Shown piece by piece: positions 44,717 to 55,913 of a stretch of DNA of 64,000 nucleotides. The first letter of the stretch is position 1, and each line of letters starts with the position of its first letter. The notes under the pieces are model-generated. The model was not told where the DNA came from. It saw only the letters and a list, made by a program, of their open reading frames with translations, and did not search any database. The position numbers and the translations under genes are program-made. Origin of the DNA: Mermis nigrescens. Its lineage: Eukaryota; Nematoda; Enoplea; Mermithida; Mermithidae. The stretch spans positions 42,377,646 through 42,441,645 of the forward strand of contig JAVLUZ010000154.1 in assembly GCA_036768485.1 (NCBI GenBank). The letters run 5' to 3'.

Positions 44717-47619
44717 ATGAGGCGGATCTGCTTATTTTTCATATCTTTTCTTACCCTAATGAGACCTACTTCACAAAGGATATTCAAACGAGCGAGCAAG
44801 CTTCAGTCTACGGTGCCGAATTTTGAATCTTTTCACCAATTTGGTATTGATCCGTCTCTTTTCAAATCCAATCCGTCATCTAATTTGTTCGATGCCAAAC
44901 GCGCCGGATTTTCGCCGATAAATACACAGCAAGGATTTGGCAACCTTGTCGATTTGCAGGTCAGTTTTAATTTTGATTATTAGCTTCATTATTTCTTCTT
45001 TAATTTATGACAAATAGTTATGCATTGTATAAAGAAAATAAAAATCCATTTATGACGGACGAGATAATCTGAACAAGAAATAGACTTTCTGGGATGTGAC
45101 TTGGGTCCATGGACTTAAAATTATTATAACCTTCGTTACATGAGTTTGCGCATGAAGTTTAAAAATATTCACCGGAAACAAGTTAACAGATTGCGTAAAA
45201 TGGATTGAATTGATCCATAATAAACCGTAAGATGTCGGTTTCCTATCTTTGGAAAATTATTAAAGTTTATGTCCGAACGTAACAAAGACCTAGATTGAAG
45301 ATATTTCAAATCCATAAGAATATTTGTATCGTACAGGTTGAATTATGAAAACAACTTTCCCAGTACAGGGCCTGAGCTCAGGCAGCCTTCCTGGCATAGC
45401 GCCAATTCCCGTGCCTGGATTTCCTGGACCCCAAGATATCCCGCCGATACCCGGGGTGAATACGATACCCGGTCTCGATATGTTTAATTATTTGGTTGGT
45501 CAACTGATTCCGCAATCGGTCCCGCCGGCCAATAGCTTGTTGGGCGGCTCGCTGGCCAGGCTTTTACCGCAAGATTCGACGAAAAATCTAGCCAAGGACA
45601 TTTTAAGTCGCTGCACGACCCTTTAGCTAGCATAGAAACTGATCGAATGATGGGTCGATGGTTTCAAGTGATCAACAGTCCTCATGTGATCAGGGAAGCC
45701 TGCACTGTTTCACACTGTGAGTGGACTTGTTCAGAGATGCACAGCATAGTAGGTTTGGGGAGTCAGCCGATCTAGGGGAGGGTCAAATTTTCAACTTTCT
45801 TGGGGCTAAGATGAAGTCAAAAAATGGTACAAATGCTAAAATAGCGTTAAAGCTATATTAACCTACAGTTTCTGGTCAATTGAAAGCATATTGTGAAGGA
45901 AATATTTTATTATCATAGGTTTTAGTCTTTATTTCGCCTCATTTTCCTCAGAAACTTTTCTATTTTTCTTTCTGATAAGCTATACCCCCAAACCTCCCAC
46001 GTGCATGTCTGGACCTGTTTATTGCTATTGCAGACATAAGCACTGAGATTCGGCATGCAGACATGTGATCATACATAGTCAGCAGCCAAATTCTGGGGAG
46101 TTAGATGGTGCAAAATTACTGAAAATAGCACCAAAATTCAATTCTGGAGGGTTATCGATTCGGGGGTTTCAGATTCTAAGGGTGTTAACCCCCAGACCCC
46201 CAAACGCCCATGTGTGCTTGTGATGACTGCAAATTTTAATTGTTTTTTAGAGTATTTCTGATTAGGTTTTTGTTTTCGAGATTTTTCTTCTCTCTTCTAC
46301 TTGAGAATATTATATTATCATTTTTAACACCTCTTACAGTTTTACCCAATTTTTTCTTTTTGCTTAATCATAAAACTGGTAAATAATAAAATAGACTGTA
46401 GATTAAATTATATTGTCTGATCTTTGTTTATTTGTCTTATCTTTTTATTAATTTTTATCAATTCAGGCTTAACAACTTTCAGCATGGAATGTTTGATTGA
46501 GAATTTTGTAAATCCATTTAGTACTTCAGATTTAATACCTGTCGGAAAATGTTTAAAAACCGGTAATTTTTCTACAGTTGGTGCTCTGACAAACAATACG
46601 TACAGTGCGTCATTTACGATATTGAAATTTTATCGAGAGGGTAATCCAAATGGTCCACCACGGTTTTCATTAGGATACGGTTTTAGAGTTGATGATTCCG
46701 GTGAATTTGTCATACATAACAGCAACTCGGCCGATTCTGAACCATGTAAGTTTTAAGAAAACTGCATGTTACTACGTATTAGTTTATTCTTATCATCTGA
46801 AATTAGATATCAAGAAATGACTTGATATATTGAGGTACACCAGTTTGTACCGGAATTCTAATTCAAACTATTCTAATTATAATTTCAAATATTTCTAATT
46901 ATTCGAATCGTTATATTTTTTAATTAAAAAACACGATTTTTATTCAAGCACTTTAGTAGTAACACCCAATAAACTTCAACTATACTTGGATTAAATTTAC
47001 TTCTAAATTTTCACGCTTAGCATTAGTATCATTCATTCGTCATTCGTTATGCTCGAGTCTTAAAATTTGATTCTGTTTAAGTTTGGGTGGTCAAAGTTGG
47101 CCCTCTCAATGAGTATAATCAATACGATTATGCCATTGTATCGAATTGGGTTAAGTTTCCAGTATTCGTAATTGCCAGGGATCCTACCAGGTGATAAAAT
47201 TTGGTTTATTCCATACAATCATTAATTCACTGCTTTTGATATGATTTGTTGCAGGTTTCACGAAAAATATATGAGAGAGGTTCTAGAGTACCTCGAAGCA
47301 AACAGTAAGATTTAAAGATGCATCTTAATAACACACTTATGTTATAAAAACATGATGTTCATGAATTTAATAATATTTTAGAACTCAAAGTCTAATACTT
47401 TTCATGTTTAAAAATGTGTAAAATAAATAATAAATTAGTTGTTGCTGTGTTCCCTGAGTTTCCCCGATTTTTCGATATCTCTTTCCGCGAGAGTTATGTA
47501 AAAGCTGTTTTACTCTTTCAGAATATATAAATTTCTTGACCAAAGCTTTCAATATGATATCACCTGTGGATTACAGCCAATGCCAATACACGCCGACGTT
47601 TTCTAGCGCAGGAAAATGA
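44717..47619 (+). CDS. Gene C: secreted lipocalin-like protein with apparent frameshift
   Basis: The exons are 44717-44959, 45369-45716, 46467-46745, 47082-47190, 47255-47304 and 47522-47619. The signal peptide is MRRICLFFISFLTLM. A Pro/Gly-rich part follows (IPVPGFPGPQDIPPIPG). The lipocalin-like domain starts at MMGRWFQVINSP and includes FWVVKVGPLNEYNQYDYAIV, VFVIARDPTRFHEKY and VDYSQCQYTPTF, collinear with gene B. Both flanks of the central lipocalin exon use phase-1 introns as in A and B; two extra introns split the C-terminal part. Within exon 2 the upstream frame, clearly coding, ends at TAG (45624-45626), while the downstream WFQV frame is offset by one base. Either there is a 1-nt indel (assembly error or real lesion) or a short unrecognised intron. 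An R7 MITE lies in intron 2. Confidence 0.7.
46070..46216. mobile_element. R7 MITE in gene C intron 2
   Basis: It runs from CATACATAGTC to GCCCATGTGTG. The flanks CATGTGAT (46062-46069) and CTTGTGAT (46217-46224) match at seven of eight bases. Confidence 0.75.
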
Positions 47620-47887
47620 TTAAGAATTCGTGATTACGCGGTGCATTACATAAATGGACTAAAAGCACAGTTTTTCTTGTTGGAATTCTTCTAATTTTTT
47701 CATAGGGCAATTTTTGTTTTTTTCAGTGTATTTAATTCAACGACAATGTTATACTGAAAAACGAGTCCTCAAAGAGACTTATTTTTCTTAAAAAATACTA
47801 GTTCAAAAGTGTACTGAAAACCTGTACTAGATGCCTTTTTAGTAGACTTGGAGAATTTTTAATTTAATCCTTATTTGTCGTTGTATG

Positions 47888-48144
47888 CATTGGTGGGCAG
47901 CACCAAAATTATGAGGGTGCAAGTTTTTTCGAAGGTCAAAAAATGGTCTTGAAAGTGGTGGTATGGTGAAAAACACCATTTTTAATGTTTCTCATCCAGC
48001 ACTATCCATTGGCATCAATGAATTGCGAGAGAAAAAATAATTTCCAAAAATTGAATTCGGGGGAGGTATTTTGGTTTCTGGGGGGGTTATTCGGCCTTTC
48101 TGGACCGGGGGTGCGTACATCCTCACCCCCCACGCCCACATGTG
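47888..48144 (+). mobile_element. hM1 MITE copy 10 with 8-bp TSD GTTGTATG
   Basis: GTTGTATG lies at 47880-47887 and 48145-48152. The element runs from CATTGGTGGGC to GCCCACATGTG, about 270 bp downstream of gene C. Confidence 0.92.
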
Positions 48145-48152
48145 GTTGTATG

Positions 48153-49017
48153 TATATTTTGGCTTTATTCGAAATTTATCGCAGATTTGATATTTGTGAC
48201 TAAATATTTTTAACAAAGTCTTATCAGATAGTAAGGCTACAATATTTTAATACTGTCCCTTTTGTAGAGTAATAGTATAATAAAGAACACAGAAATCGCG
48301 GTACTTAAAACATTTCTCAGCATGGCTCGATATGGAGAATTTCTCAGCTATTGTAAGCGAGAAATATTCGATAATTCTCATATTTAATTTTAAAGTCAGA
48401 GTTTGAGTGGAGCTACTCGTGAATCGTGGGAAAATATATAGTGAGAGAAGCAATCTGGAAGCGCCAGAAATTAGCTTCCCTGCCAAAGACGTGCATGGAT
48501 TTTTGATGAATCGAAGTACAAAGTTTAAGTATCAATATACTAAAGATTAGAGAACAAAAAATACAAAAATAAATTATTGAGAATTTAGAAAAATATATGT
48601 CCATAGAAAACTATAAATAATCTTAGAAAACACTTAACCTGATAAGCAATAGAATTTAAGTTAGTTTAGAAACGACGACACTTGTGACATGCAAAAGATT
48701 ACAAAGATTTCCTAAATTGTTCAAGACTTTCCATGTAAGGATTGAATAACATTTTTTCCAGGAAAAGGTTTTATTGATTTACTTCACGTCTCGAATTCTA
48801 GTCTGTGATATTTGTTCGACGAATAAGTCCCAAAAATAAATACAAAAGGGTAGTCCGATTAATACGCAGAACACGTCACGAAAAACTTTTTGCATAAGCA
48901 CAATTTAAAAATCATACGCATTTGAAAATTAAAAATAATATAAAGCTATTCTGTGGTTGAAGCCGTTTTTCGCCGTTGTTCTGCGGTCTTGCAGCAATCC
49001 TTAACTTCCTGCAACCA
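48153..49017. other. Intergenic, nothing recognised
   Basis: AT-rich single-copy sequence with only short frames and no splice-supported exon. Confidence 0.4.
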
Positions 49018-49182
49018 TAGTCTGTTTCACGCAACTTCGATCATAAATTTAAAAACTATCTCCGACAGTAAAATGACAGATTGCGATTATAGCATTGATC
49101 TGATATATAATTATCGTAACCCTCGGCTTACTGTCGATAAAAATTCTTAAAATTCATGCACGAAGTCATGTGAAACAGACTA
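49018..49182. mobile_element. R5 hairpin MITE copy 2, TA-flanked
   Basis: The left end TAGTCTGTTTCACGCAACTTC and the right end GAAGTCATGTGAAACAGACTA are near-perfect inverse copies. A second inverted pair lies inside (TTTAAAAACTATC/GATAAAAATTCTTAAAATT). TA at both tips suggests a Tc1/mariner-type target duplication. Confidence 0.75.
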
Positions 49183-49808
49183 TAATTCACTTGGTTTGCT
49201 ATGATGTTGTTGCGCACTTCCATGCAAAGTGGCATAGCTTATCTAAATGCTCCGGAAGCACTGCATTTTTTAATTTATGTGGTTTCAAGCTTAAATGCAA
49301 AAATATTTTATAAAATACAAATCAATTTTTGGTGAAAATGGCATATTGCTGAAATAATTACTCCGCAAAGAAACTTTCAATGGACCACAGATTCTCCCGC
49401 ACTCAGCATATATGTCTTTAGTCTGGTCTCATTTGTAGACATCGAATTATTTTGCGCTCTTGCAGAGTAGAAAATTAAACATTCGATTCCAATCCATACT
49501 ATTCGCCAATCTTTTCATGAACATACATAAATATTCTAATCTGAAGCAAACATTAGCTCTACAAAGTCCACTATCGCTCATCCGATTGACTAATATTTAC
49601 TAAAAGACTTCCAGTCAAATGCGATGCGAGGATTCGTGATTTGCTTCATCCCAAACGCCTATGATCATTCTTTTTTATTGTCCAACTCAAATACTCTTCT
49701 TAATTTATTCAAAAATTTAAAAATGAGAGAAAAAACGTAGGAAAAGAAGACCAAAAAAACTTGATAATTTTATTACGTTTATAACTCTTGGCAGAGGTGA
49801 CTTATCAT

Positions 49809-52464
49809 AGGTAGCGCGATAGCGCAACCTATAATATACTTGGCCATCCTTTTTTCTTATATGTTTATCTCAGCGAGTGCGAAATTTGTGTCTCCCCCTC
49901 ACAGCTAACTATAACGGCACACATCTGGGAGGTGCGGTTTTTTCAAAAGGTAGATAATAAAAAAACTTAGATACCCTTTTTGTTTACACTCAATACCGAG
50001 CTAGTCGTGAGTGTGTAAAGTGTAAACCGAAAAATCGAATAATTTGCGGAGGGCCAACTTTAAAAAAATGTTTTCTGATTAGTAGTTCACTAATCTGGTC
50101 TTAAACTTTCTTTACACTCATCAGTTGTTGCACAGGAGTGTAAATTAGACGGTTTTTTTACTGTTTTCATGTGCACAAGCATATCTAACTCAGTTTAAAA
50201 TTCTATGCAGTCTGATTGGTTTCAAAAGGTAGACGGTTATAAAATCTAGGGGAGCCTTGTTTATTTTTGAAGTAATATTTTCAAATTTAGAGGCGGTTTA
50301 TTGTAAAGAGTCTGGGACAAAAATAATTTTTTCCTGCCATATTCTCCACTTAGTAGACAGAACGTGGCAATTATCTTTAAAATGTGCCTCGTCCTATGCG
50401 CTACACGTCAAAATTTATTTTGTTTCTTTACAATCCATATTGCGTTATCGTTATTGGTGCAGGTGTAAACTTTACACTGAAAACATTTTTTCCGCCCAGA
50501 GCGTCGTGGATGATGAACTTTTAAAAAAAATGTTCTCCGTAAGGTCAGAATAACGAATCTGACCTTTAAACTTTTCTACAGCCAGTGTTTGTTGAGGTAT
50601 GAAGAGGTGAACTTTGAATTATATTATACATTTATTTTCTAATGCCGATAGTCAACTTCGTATTGCTTATTATTTGATCAGATGTTTCTTATTTTAGAGG
50701 TTTTTGACTCGTCTTTAATAAATACTTATTTCTATTATCCTAAATGCACTATTCTTAAACTTGAGTAGAATGATGAATATTTTTCAATACAGTATAATCA
50801 AGCTTAAATCTTGGCTGCGAGTTGAATTGGTGCAATGGCTGACGTATCCGTTCTCGCTATGATTTAAAAGAATAATGGGTTCAAGTCTTCTGAATACTAA
50901 CTTTTTTCACTTTTTTAATTCTTTTGGCAAAACCATGCATTTCATTTGACTTATTCATCTATTTAGGTTCTGCGGATCACACAGTCTTTTGTTTTTTGAA
51001 TTTTGCCTTAGTTTTCGAATAGGAGTGTAAAGAGTGCGAAAATCTACGGGTGAAAAGACACATTTTCGTCGAGTTTTCGACTTGTTTATGTCTGCCAACA
51101 ACTCCGATTATGAGTTTTAAGAAATTATTTCTGACAGAAATGTACTACGGATCGAGGGCTTTCTTCTGCTTACCAGTAAACTTTTCTACAATCAATACGC
51201 AGTTAGTACCAGGGGTTTAAACTTTACACTCTAGTGGATGAGTAAAAAAACAGTTTTGTCCAAGATTTCTCCGCCAACTTTTTCGGTTATGAGTTGGGAT
51301 GAATTGAATAAAATAGAAATAAAGTAACTTTTAAGAGCTACACGTCGAAGCAAGCCGCGTTCAAAACAACGTAATATTCAGTTGTTTATGGGGGTGTAAA
51401 GTTCGAAATCTGAGGTGTAAAATGGGCGAAAAAACAGCTTTTTTTCGTATTTTGATTAGTAAATCATATCAAATATTTTGCGGAACATAAGTTTGGCACA
51501 TACAAACGTACTACAATCAAAGGGCTACAAACTGGCCCGAACCGAATTTATTTACACTCAATGGGGCGTTAGGTTCAGATTCCTAAAGTTTACAATGTGG
51601 TGGACAGTGGAAAATACTTGTTTGCCCATTTTTTGTTCGCCACTTTCTCTGTTCAGTAGACGGGCGAGGTCGGATAAGATAAAAATAAAGTACTTTCTAA
51701 GGGGTACGCGTCACAGCGAATTGTCTTTGTTTACATCAATATTTAGCTTTCTCGGGAGATGTAAAGTCAAAAAACTGGGGGAGTTAACCGTGTTTCTGTC
51801 TTGATTTTTTCTGCCAAGTTCTGGGTTATGAGTCTAAACATAATCTCAAGTCTAAAAATGAACCAGAAACCAAATGTGATATGCCAGTTTGTTTGCACTC
51901 AACAGTGGTGCGAAGTGGTTTACATCTGATATTTATTTGTCCTCGGACCATTGTGGAGACCTAATTTTTTAATAAATGTTGATCGAAATATCAGAGTAAT
52001 ATCAGAATTACGACTCCAACTGAAATTTCCTTTACACTCTGTCGTTGTGTAAAGTTTACACTGCATATTAACTTTAGTTCTAGAGCCTTGCGGAAGCTTA
52101 ATTTTTTCAAAATGTTCTACGTAAAATCAGAATTGGGAATCTGACTGTTAGATTTCTCTACACCTAGTAGTAGTGTAAAGTTTGCACTATTCATTTGTTG
52201 TTAATATAGAGTTTATACTACAAATTTATTTTACTTCCAAATCTGAGCGTTAGTGTTCCTTACACTTGATATTTGCGTAAAGTTTATGCTGAAAAAGTTT
52301 GATATGTTTAAATATTGTTAGGTTGTCTTGTTTAAGAAGGGATAATGCTGATGATAAGAACAATATTGTTTTCCGCGTTCTTGGACTGCTGTCATTATTG
52401 TGGCATGTTACTGTATGTGTTTACTGACTGATGTACTCAAATCATGCTAATTAAAAGTAGGGTA
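49809..52464 (-). mobile_element. Left arm of composite foldback element, copy II
   Basis: The arm starts ATCATAGGTAGCGCGATAGC and reads CTATAATATACTTGGCCATC, GAGTGCGAAATTTGTGTC and CACATCTGGGAGGTGCGG. This is the inverse of the sequence ending at 61083. GTGTAAA modules with GTCAGATT-type words fill the rest up to the R1 core at 52465. Frames of 60-108 residues here are repeat-derived, since their sequence recurs in the other arms, so none is called as a gene. Confidence 0.7.
50819..50900 (+). repeat. tRNA-like Pol III promoter module, copy 1
   Basis: The A-box-like TTGGTGCAATGGCTGA and B-box-like GGGTTCAAGTCTTC are spaced as in a tRNA gene. The same module, better preserved, occurs inverted at 57145-57226. 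Stem pairing is imperfect, so it is tRNA-derived rather than a functional tRNA. Confidence 0.4.
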
Positions 52465-53141
52465 CTAGCAAAGAAAAATGCTCCGATGGAACAAAAAAGA
52501 TGAATATACTTGGAATTGTGGATTATTAAGAATTTAAAAGGAGGGGACTAGAAAAAGCTACCTAAAGTCGCGAAATCTGATAAAAATCACACTTTCTCTA
52601 AGCAACGCAAAAAATCGAAGTATATTCTGCGGCCAACACATTAAAATAAATATTTAACCATAAAAATGATTGAAAAAGCAGCACTTTAGCTATGCAGTAG
52701 CTATGGGAAATGATATTGAGTAACAGTCTTTCTAAGCCAATTGAATGAAATAGCAAACATCGATGCATCCAGAACAATTGAAGAAATTGTTGGTTTAAAA
52801 CAGTAGGAAACGCGTGAGGTTTACTTGAAACAGACTAAATGTGAGTACACTAGCATGCCCGTAACGACTGTGTGCACTAATCAATCGGCCCCTGCTTTGC
52901 TATAATGCTCATAACAAAATAAAACAACTTTAAATACAATACTTTTTAGTTTTTTATCCATCAGGATACGAAGCTAGTCAGCGTTGCTACTTGCCAGCAA
53001 TTTAAAAAAAGTAAACATTATAGATTTCGTTTATACACTCTTATCTGAAACTTTGAAAATTATTTAAAAAAGACACTTTTTAGAGGCCGCAGAATATACT
53101 TCGATTTTTTTCGTTGCTGAGAGAAAGTGTGATTTTTATCA
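52465..53141 (+). mobile_element. R1 element copy b, right arm truncated
   Basis: It starts CTAGCAAAGAAAAATGCTCC and follows copy d through CTGCGGCC, GCCCCTGCTTTGCTATAATG and the inverted GGCCGCAGAATATACTTCG. It stops at about 53141, without the terminal part of the right arm. Confidence 0.75.
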
Positions 53142-54356
53142 GCAGCATTAATTTAACGTGATTTTTCCCTCAGAATATCCCATTTTGTCCTTCTGGGAGG
53201 AAGGTTTTGACCACAAAAATTCCCAGCGCACGTCTGGTTCGAACTATGAATTGGTATAGGCCTAACTCTGAACTCTGATACGTACATCAAAAAAATACGG
53301 GCGAACTTATGACCGAGTCAAGCACGAGCGCCATCGAAAATTCATTCGTGTACATATTTACCTACTATGGTAATTGCGAAAATAATCATTGAAAGATGAT
53401 TTAAAATCAGATTACTGCCATAATTGGAAGTTCGAGTACGACGCAATAACGAGAAAATCATAAACACCTTTTCATTTTTCAGTCCGAGCTACGAAAATAT
53501 CGCTAATAGGTAACCTTTTCAGCAAATGAATGCAATTATTCAATGCCCGAAATTAATGATCAAAATTATAATTTAGTATTTGCATAGAATGTATTGAATG
53601 ACGGTCGTAATGAATAGTTCAATCGGTTTTCAGTTTTAACGCCGATCCCTGATAAGCCCACGACCGGTAGACACGTTTACCTTACGTAACTTTTCAATGG
53701 ATCGCGATTTTTAGATCAATGTGAATCGGTTACAAAAGCAATTTAAATTGAAGCAACAGTCATGATGCTTCCAAGGCAATTGATAAATTGATGAGCTTAT
53801 AAAGTTTTACTATGCTGTAGACTGCCTGAAAAGCGCTTTTGTCTGCTCGTTTGTTGCTGTAAATGGATTTCCATGCACATGGTTTTCAAAATTGTCCAAA
53901 CTGAGAGATTTCATTGGTGAAATTTTTTTACCGTCGCTCTATGTAATTTTTTGTTACTAAAAATTATTTTCTCGCTGCTCGTTCAAATTTAGCTGATGAC
54001 ACTGAATGTTTTTAAAAGCAAGAAAATTTTGATAACTTAATTCGAATCGAAGTATTAACATTGATTTAAAACATTTGAAAGTACTCTGAAATGACGCGTC
54101 TAGAAGTCGTTGGCGCAACCGAACGCTTCTAAAACTTTTGAGCCAACTTCTGAACATCTAAACTTATTGATTCGGTGCTAATAGACCACTGATTATTTGG
54201 AGAACCTGCCTGTGCTGTATACCTACGCTTTTGAATGAACCCAGTGGAATCAGCGATTAAATATAATGTAGTTACAACAGAAACCGACTGAACTGTCATG
54301 AGACCTTTGCAAAATGGGGATTCAATTCTTTGTAATGTGTAAACAGTATTTAAACT
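53142..54356. other. Single-copy interior of composite element II
   Basis: This 1.2-kb segment lies between R1 copies and is not seen elsewhere in the window. The longest ATG-initiated frame (54157-53957, minus, 66 residues, Arg/Phe/Leu-rich) matches no transposase or other family I recognise. Confidence 0.35.
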
Positions 54357-54626
54357 AACAAAGAAAAATGCTCCGATGGAACAAAAAAGATGAATATACT
54401 TGGAATTGTGGATTGTTAAGGATGTAAAAGGAGGGGACTAGGAAAAACTTACCTAAAGTCGCAAAATCTGATAAAAATCACACTTTCTCTAAGCAACGCA
54501 AAAAATCGAAGTATATTTATTCTGCAGCCTCTAAAACGTGTCTTTTCAAATCATTTTCAAAGTTTCAGATAAGGGTGTATAAACGAAATCTATAATGTTC
54601 ACTTTTTTTGAATTGCTGGCAAGTAG

Positions 54627-55070
54627 CAGGCACGTAGCTGGCCCTCCTATTTTGGGGGTGACCAACACCAAGTTGGGGGAGGGGGTCTAAGCCAGAAATA
54701 GCACAAAATGACGTGGGAAAGAAACACATTTTTCCGTTTTTTTCTGAATTTGGGGGGGGGTCCGGACCATACGTGGCAGCAAGAAAATTCTGGGAGAGGG
54801 GTGCAAGATTTTTTGAAGGTCAAAAAATGGCCTTAAAAATGGTGGTATGGTGAAAAACACCATTTTCCGACTTTTCTCATCGAGCACTATCCATTGGCAT
54901 CAAAAAATTGCGAAAAACGAAAAAAATTTTCAAAAATTGAATTCTGGGGGTATTTTGATTTCTGGGAAGGGGTATTTTGGTTTCTCGGGGGGTGTGCTAC
55001 CCCAACCCCACCTCTCCTCCTTACGCCCAGGTGTGGTCCGGACCCCCCATCCCCCACTTCTACGTGCCTG
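54627..55070. mobile_element. R2 MITE copy c, itself interrupted by hM1
   Basis: It starts CAGGCACGTAGCTGG and ends TCTACGTGCCTG. GCAAGTAG lies directly before it (54619-54626) and at 55076-55083; five extra bases separate the right end from the duplicate. An hM1 MITE is inserted in the GGGTCCGGACC segment, which is intact in R2 copy a. Confidence 0.8.
54768..55035 (+). mobile_element. hM1 MITE copy 11 with 8-bp TSD GTCCGGAC
   Basis: GTCCGGAC lies at 54760-54767 and 55036-55043. It is the youngest of three nested insertions (hM1 in R2 in R1). Confidence 0.92.
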
Positions 55071-55157
55071 GCATGGCAAGTAGTAACGCTGACTAGCTTC
55101 GTATTCTGATTGATAGAAAACTAAGTGGTATTGTATTTAAAGCTGTTTATTTTGTTA

Positions 55158-55913
55158 CTAGCAAAGAAAAATGCTCCGATGGAACAAAAAAGATGAATAT
55201 ACTTGGAATTGTGGATTATTATGGATGTAAAAGGAGGGGACTAGGAATAAGCTACCTAAAGTCGCAAAATCTGCTAAAAATCACACTTTCTCTAAGCAAC
55301 GCAAAAAATCGAAGTATATTCTGCGGCCTACAGATTAAAATTAATATTTAACCATAAAATGATTGAAAAAGTAGCACATTAGCTATGCAGTAGCAATGGG
55401 CAATGATGTTGAGTAAACTAACAGTCTTTCTAAGCCAATTGAATGAATGGTTTAAAACAGTAGGATACGCGTAAGTTGACTTGAAACAGACTAAATGTAG
55501 GTACACTAGCATGCCCTTAACGATTGTGTGCACTAATCAATCAGCCCCTGCTTTGCTTGCTTTAATGCTCAGAACAAAATAAAACAACTTTAAATACAAT
55601 ACCACTTAGTTTTCTGTTAGATCAGGATACGAAGCTAGTTAGCGTTGCTACTTGCCAGCAACTTAAAAAATAAACATTATAGATTTCGTTAATACACTCT
55701 TATCTGAAACTTTGAACATTATTTAAAAAAGATTTTTTTAGAGGCTGCAGAATATACTTCGATTTTTTGCGTTGCTTAGAGAAAGTGTAATTTTTAGCAG
55801 ATTTTGCGACTTTAGGTAGCTTTTTCCTAGTCCCCTCCTTTTACATCCATAATAATCCACAATTCCAAGTATATTCATCTTTTTTGTTCCATCGGAGCAT
55901 TTTTCTTTGCTAG
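55158..55913 (+). mobile_element. R1 element copy d, intact reference copy
   Basis: The left arm starts CTAGCAAAGAAAAATGCTCC and the right arm ends GGAGCATTTTTCTTTGCTAG. The arms stay inverse copies for roughly 180 bp, through GATGAATATACTTGG and CACTTTCTCTAAGCAACGC. The 756-bp element has no frame above about 60 codons. It serves as the uninterrupted reference for copies a and c. Confidence 0.8.

Larger units (their letters stand above)
54357..55150 (-). mobile_element. R1 element copy c (minus), interrupted by R2
   Basis: Read on the minus strand it follows R1 from AACAAAATAAACAGC through GATACGAAGCTAGTCAGCG, CGATTTTTTGCGTTGC and CATCGGAGCATTTTTCTTTG. It is split by R2 copy c at 54627. The left R1 arm is missing, and it abuts R1 copy d head on. 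Confidence 0.75.

Noticed and set aside
51478..51804. 108-residue plus frame at 51478-51804 and 116-residue frame at 60237-60587
   Set aside because: They lie in GTGTAAA-module arms, and diverged versions of the same DNA in the other arms break the frame. No conservation at protein level is visible.
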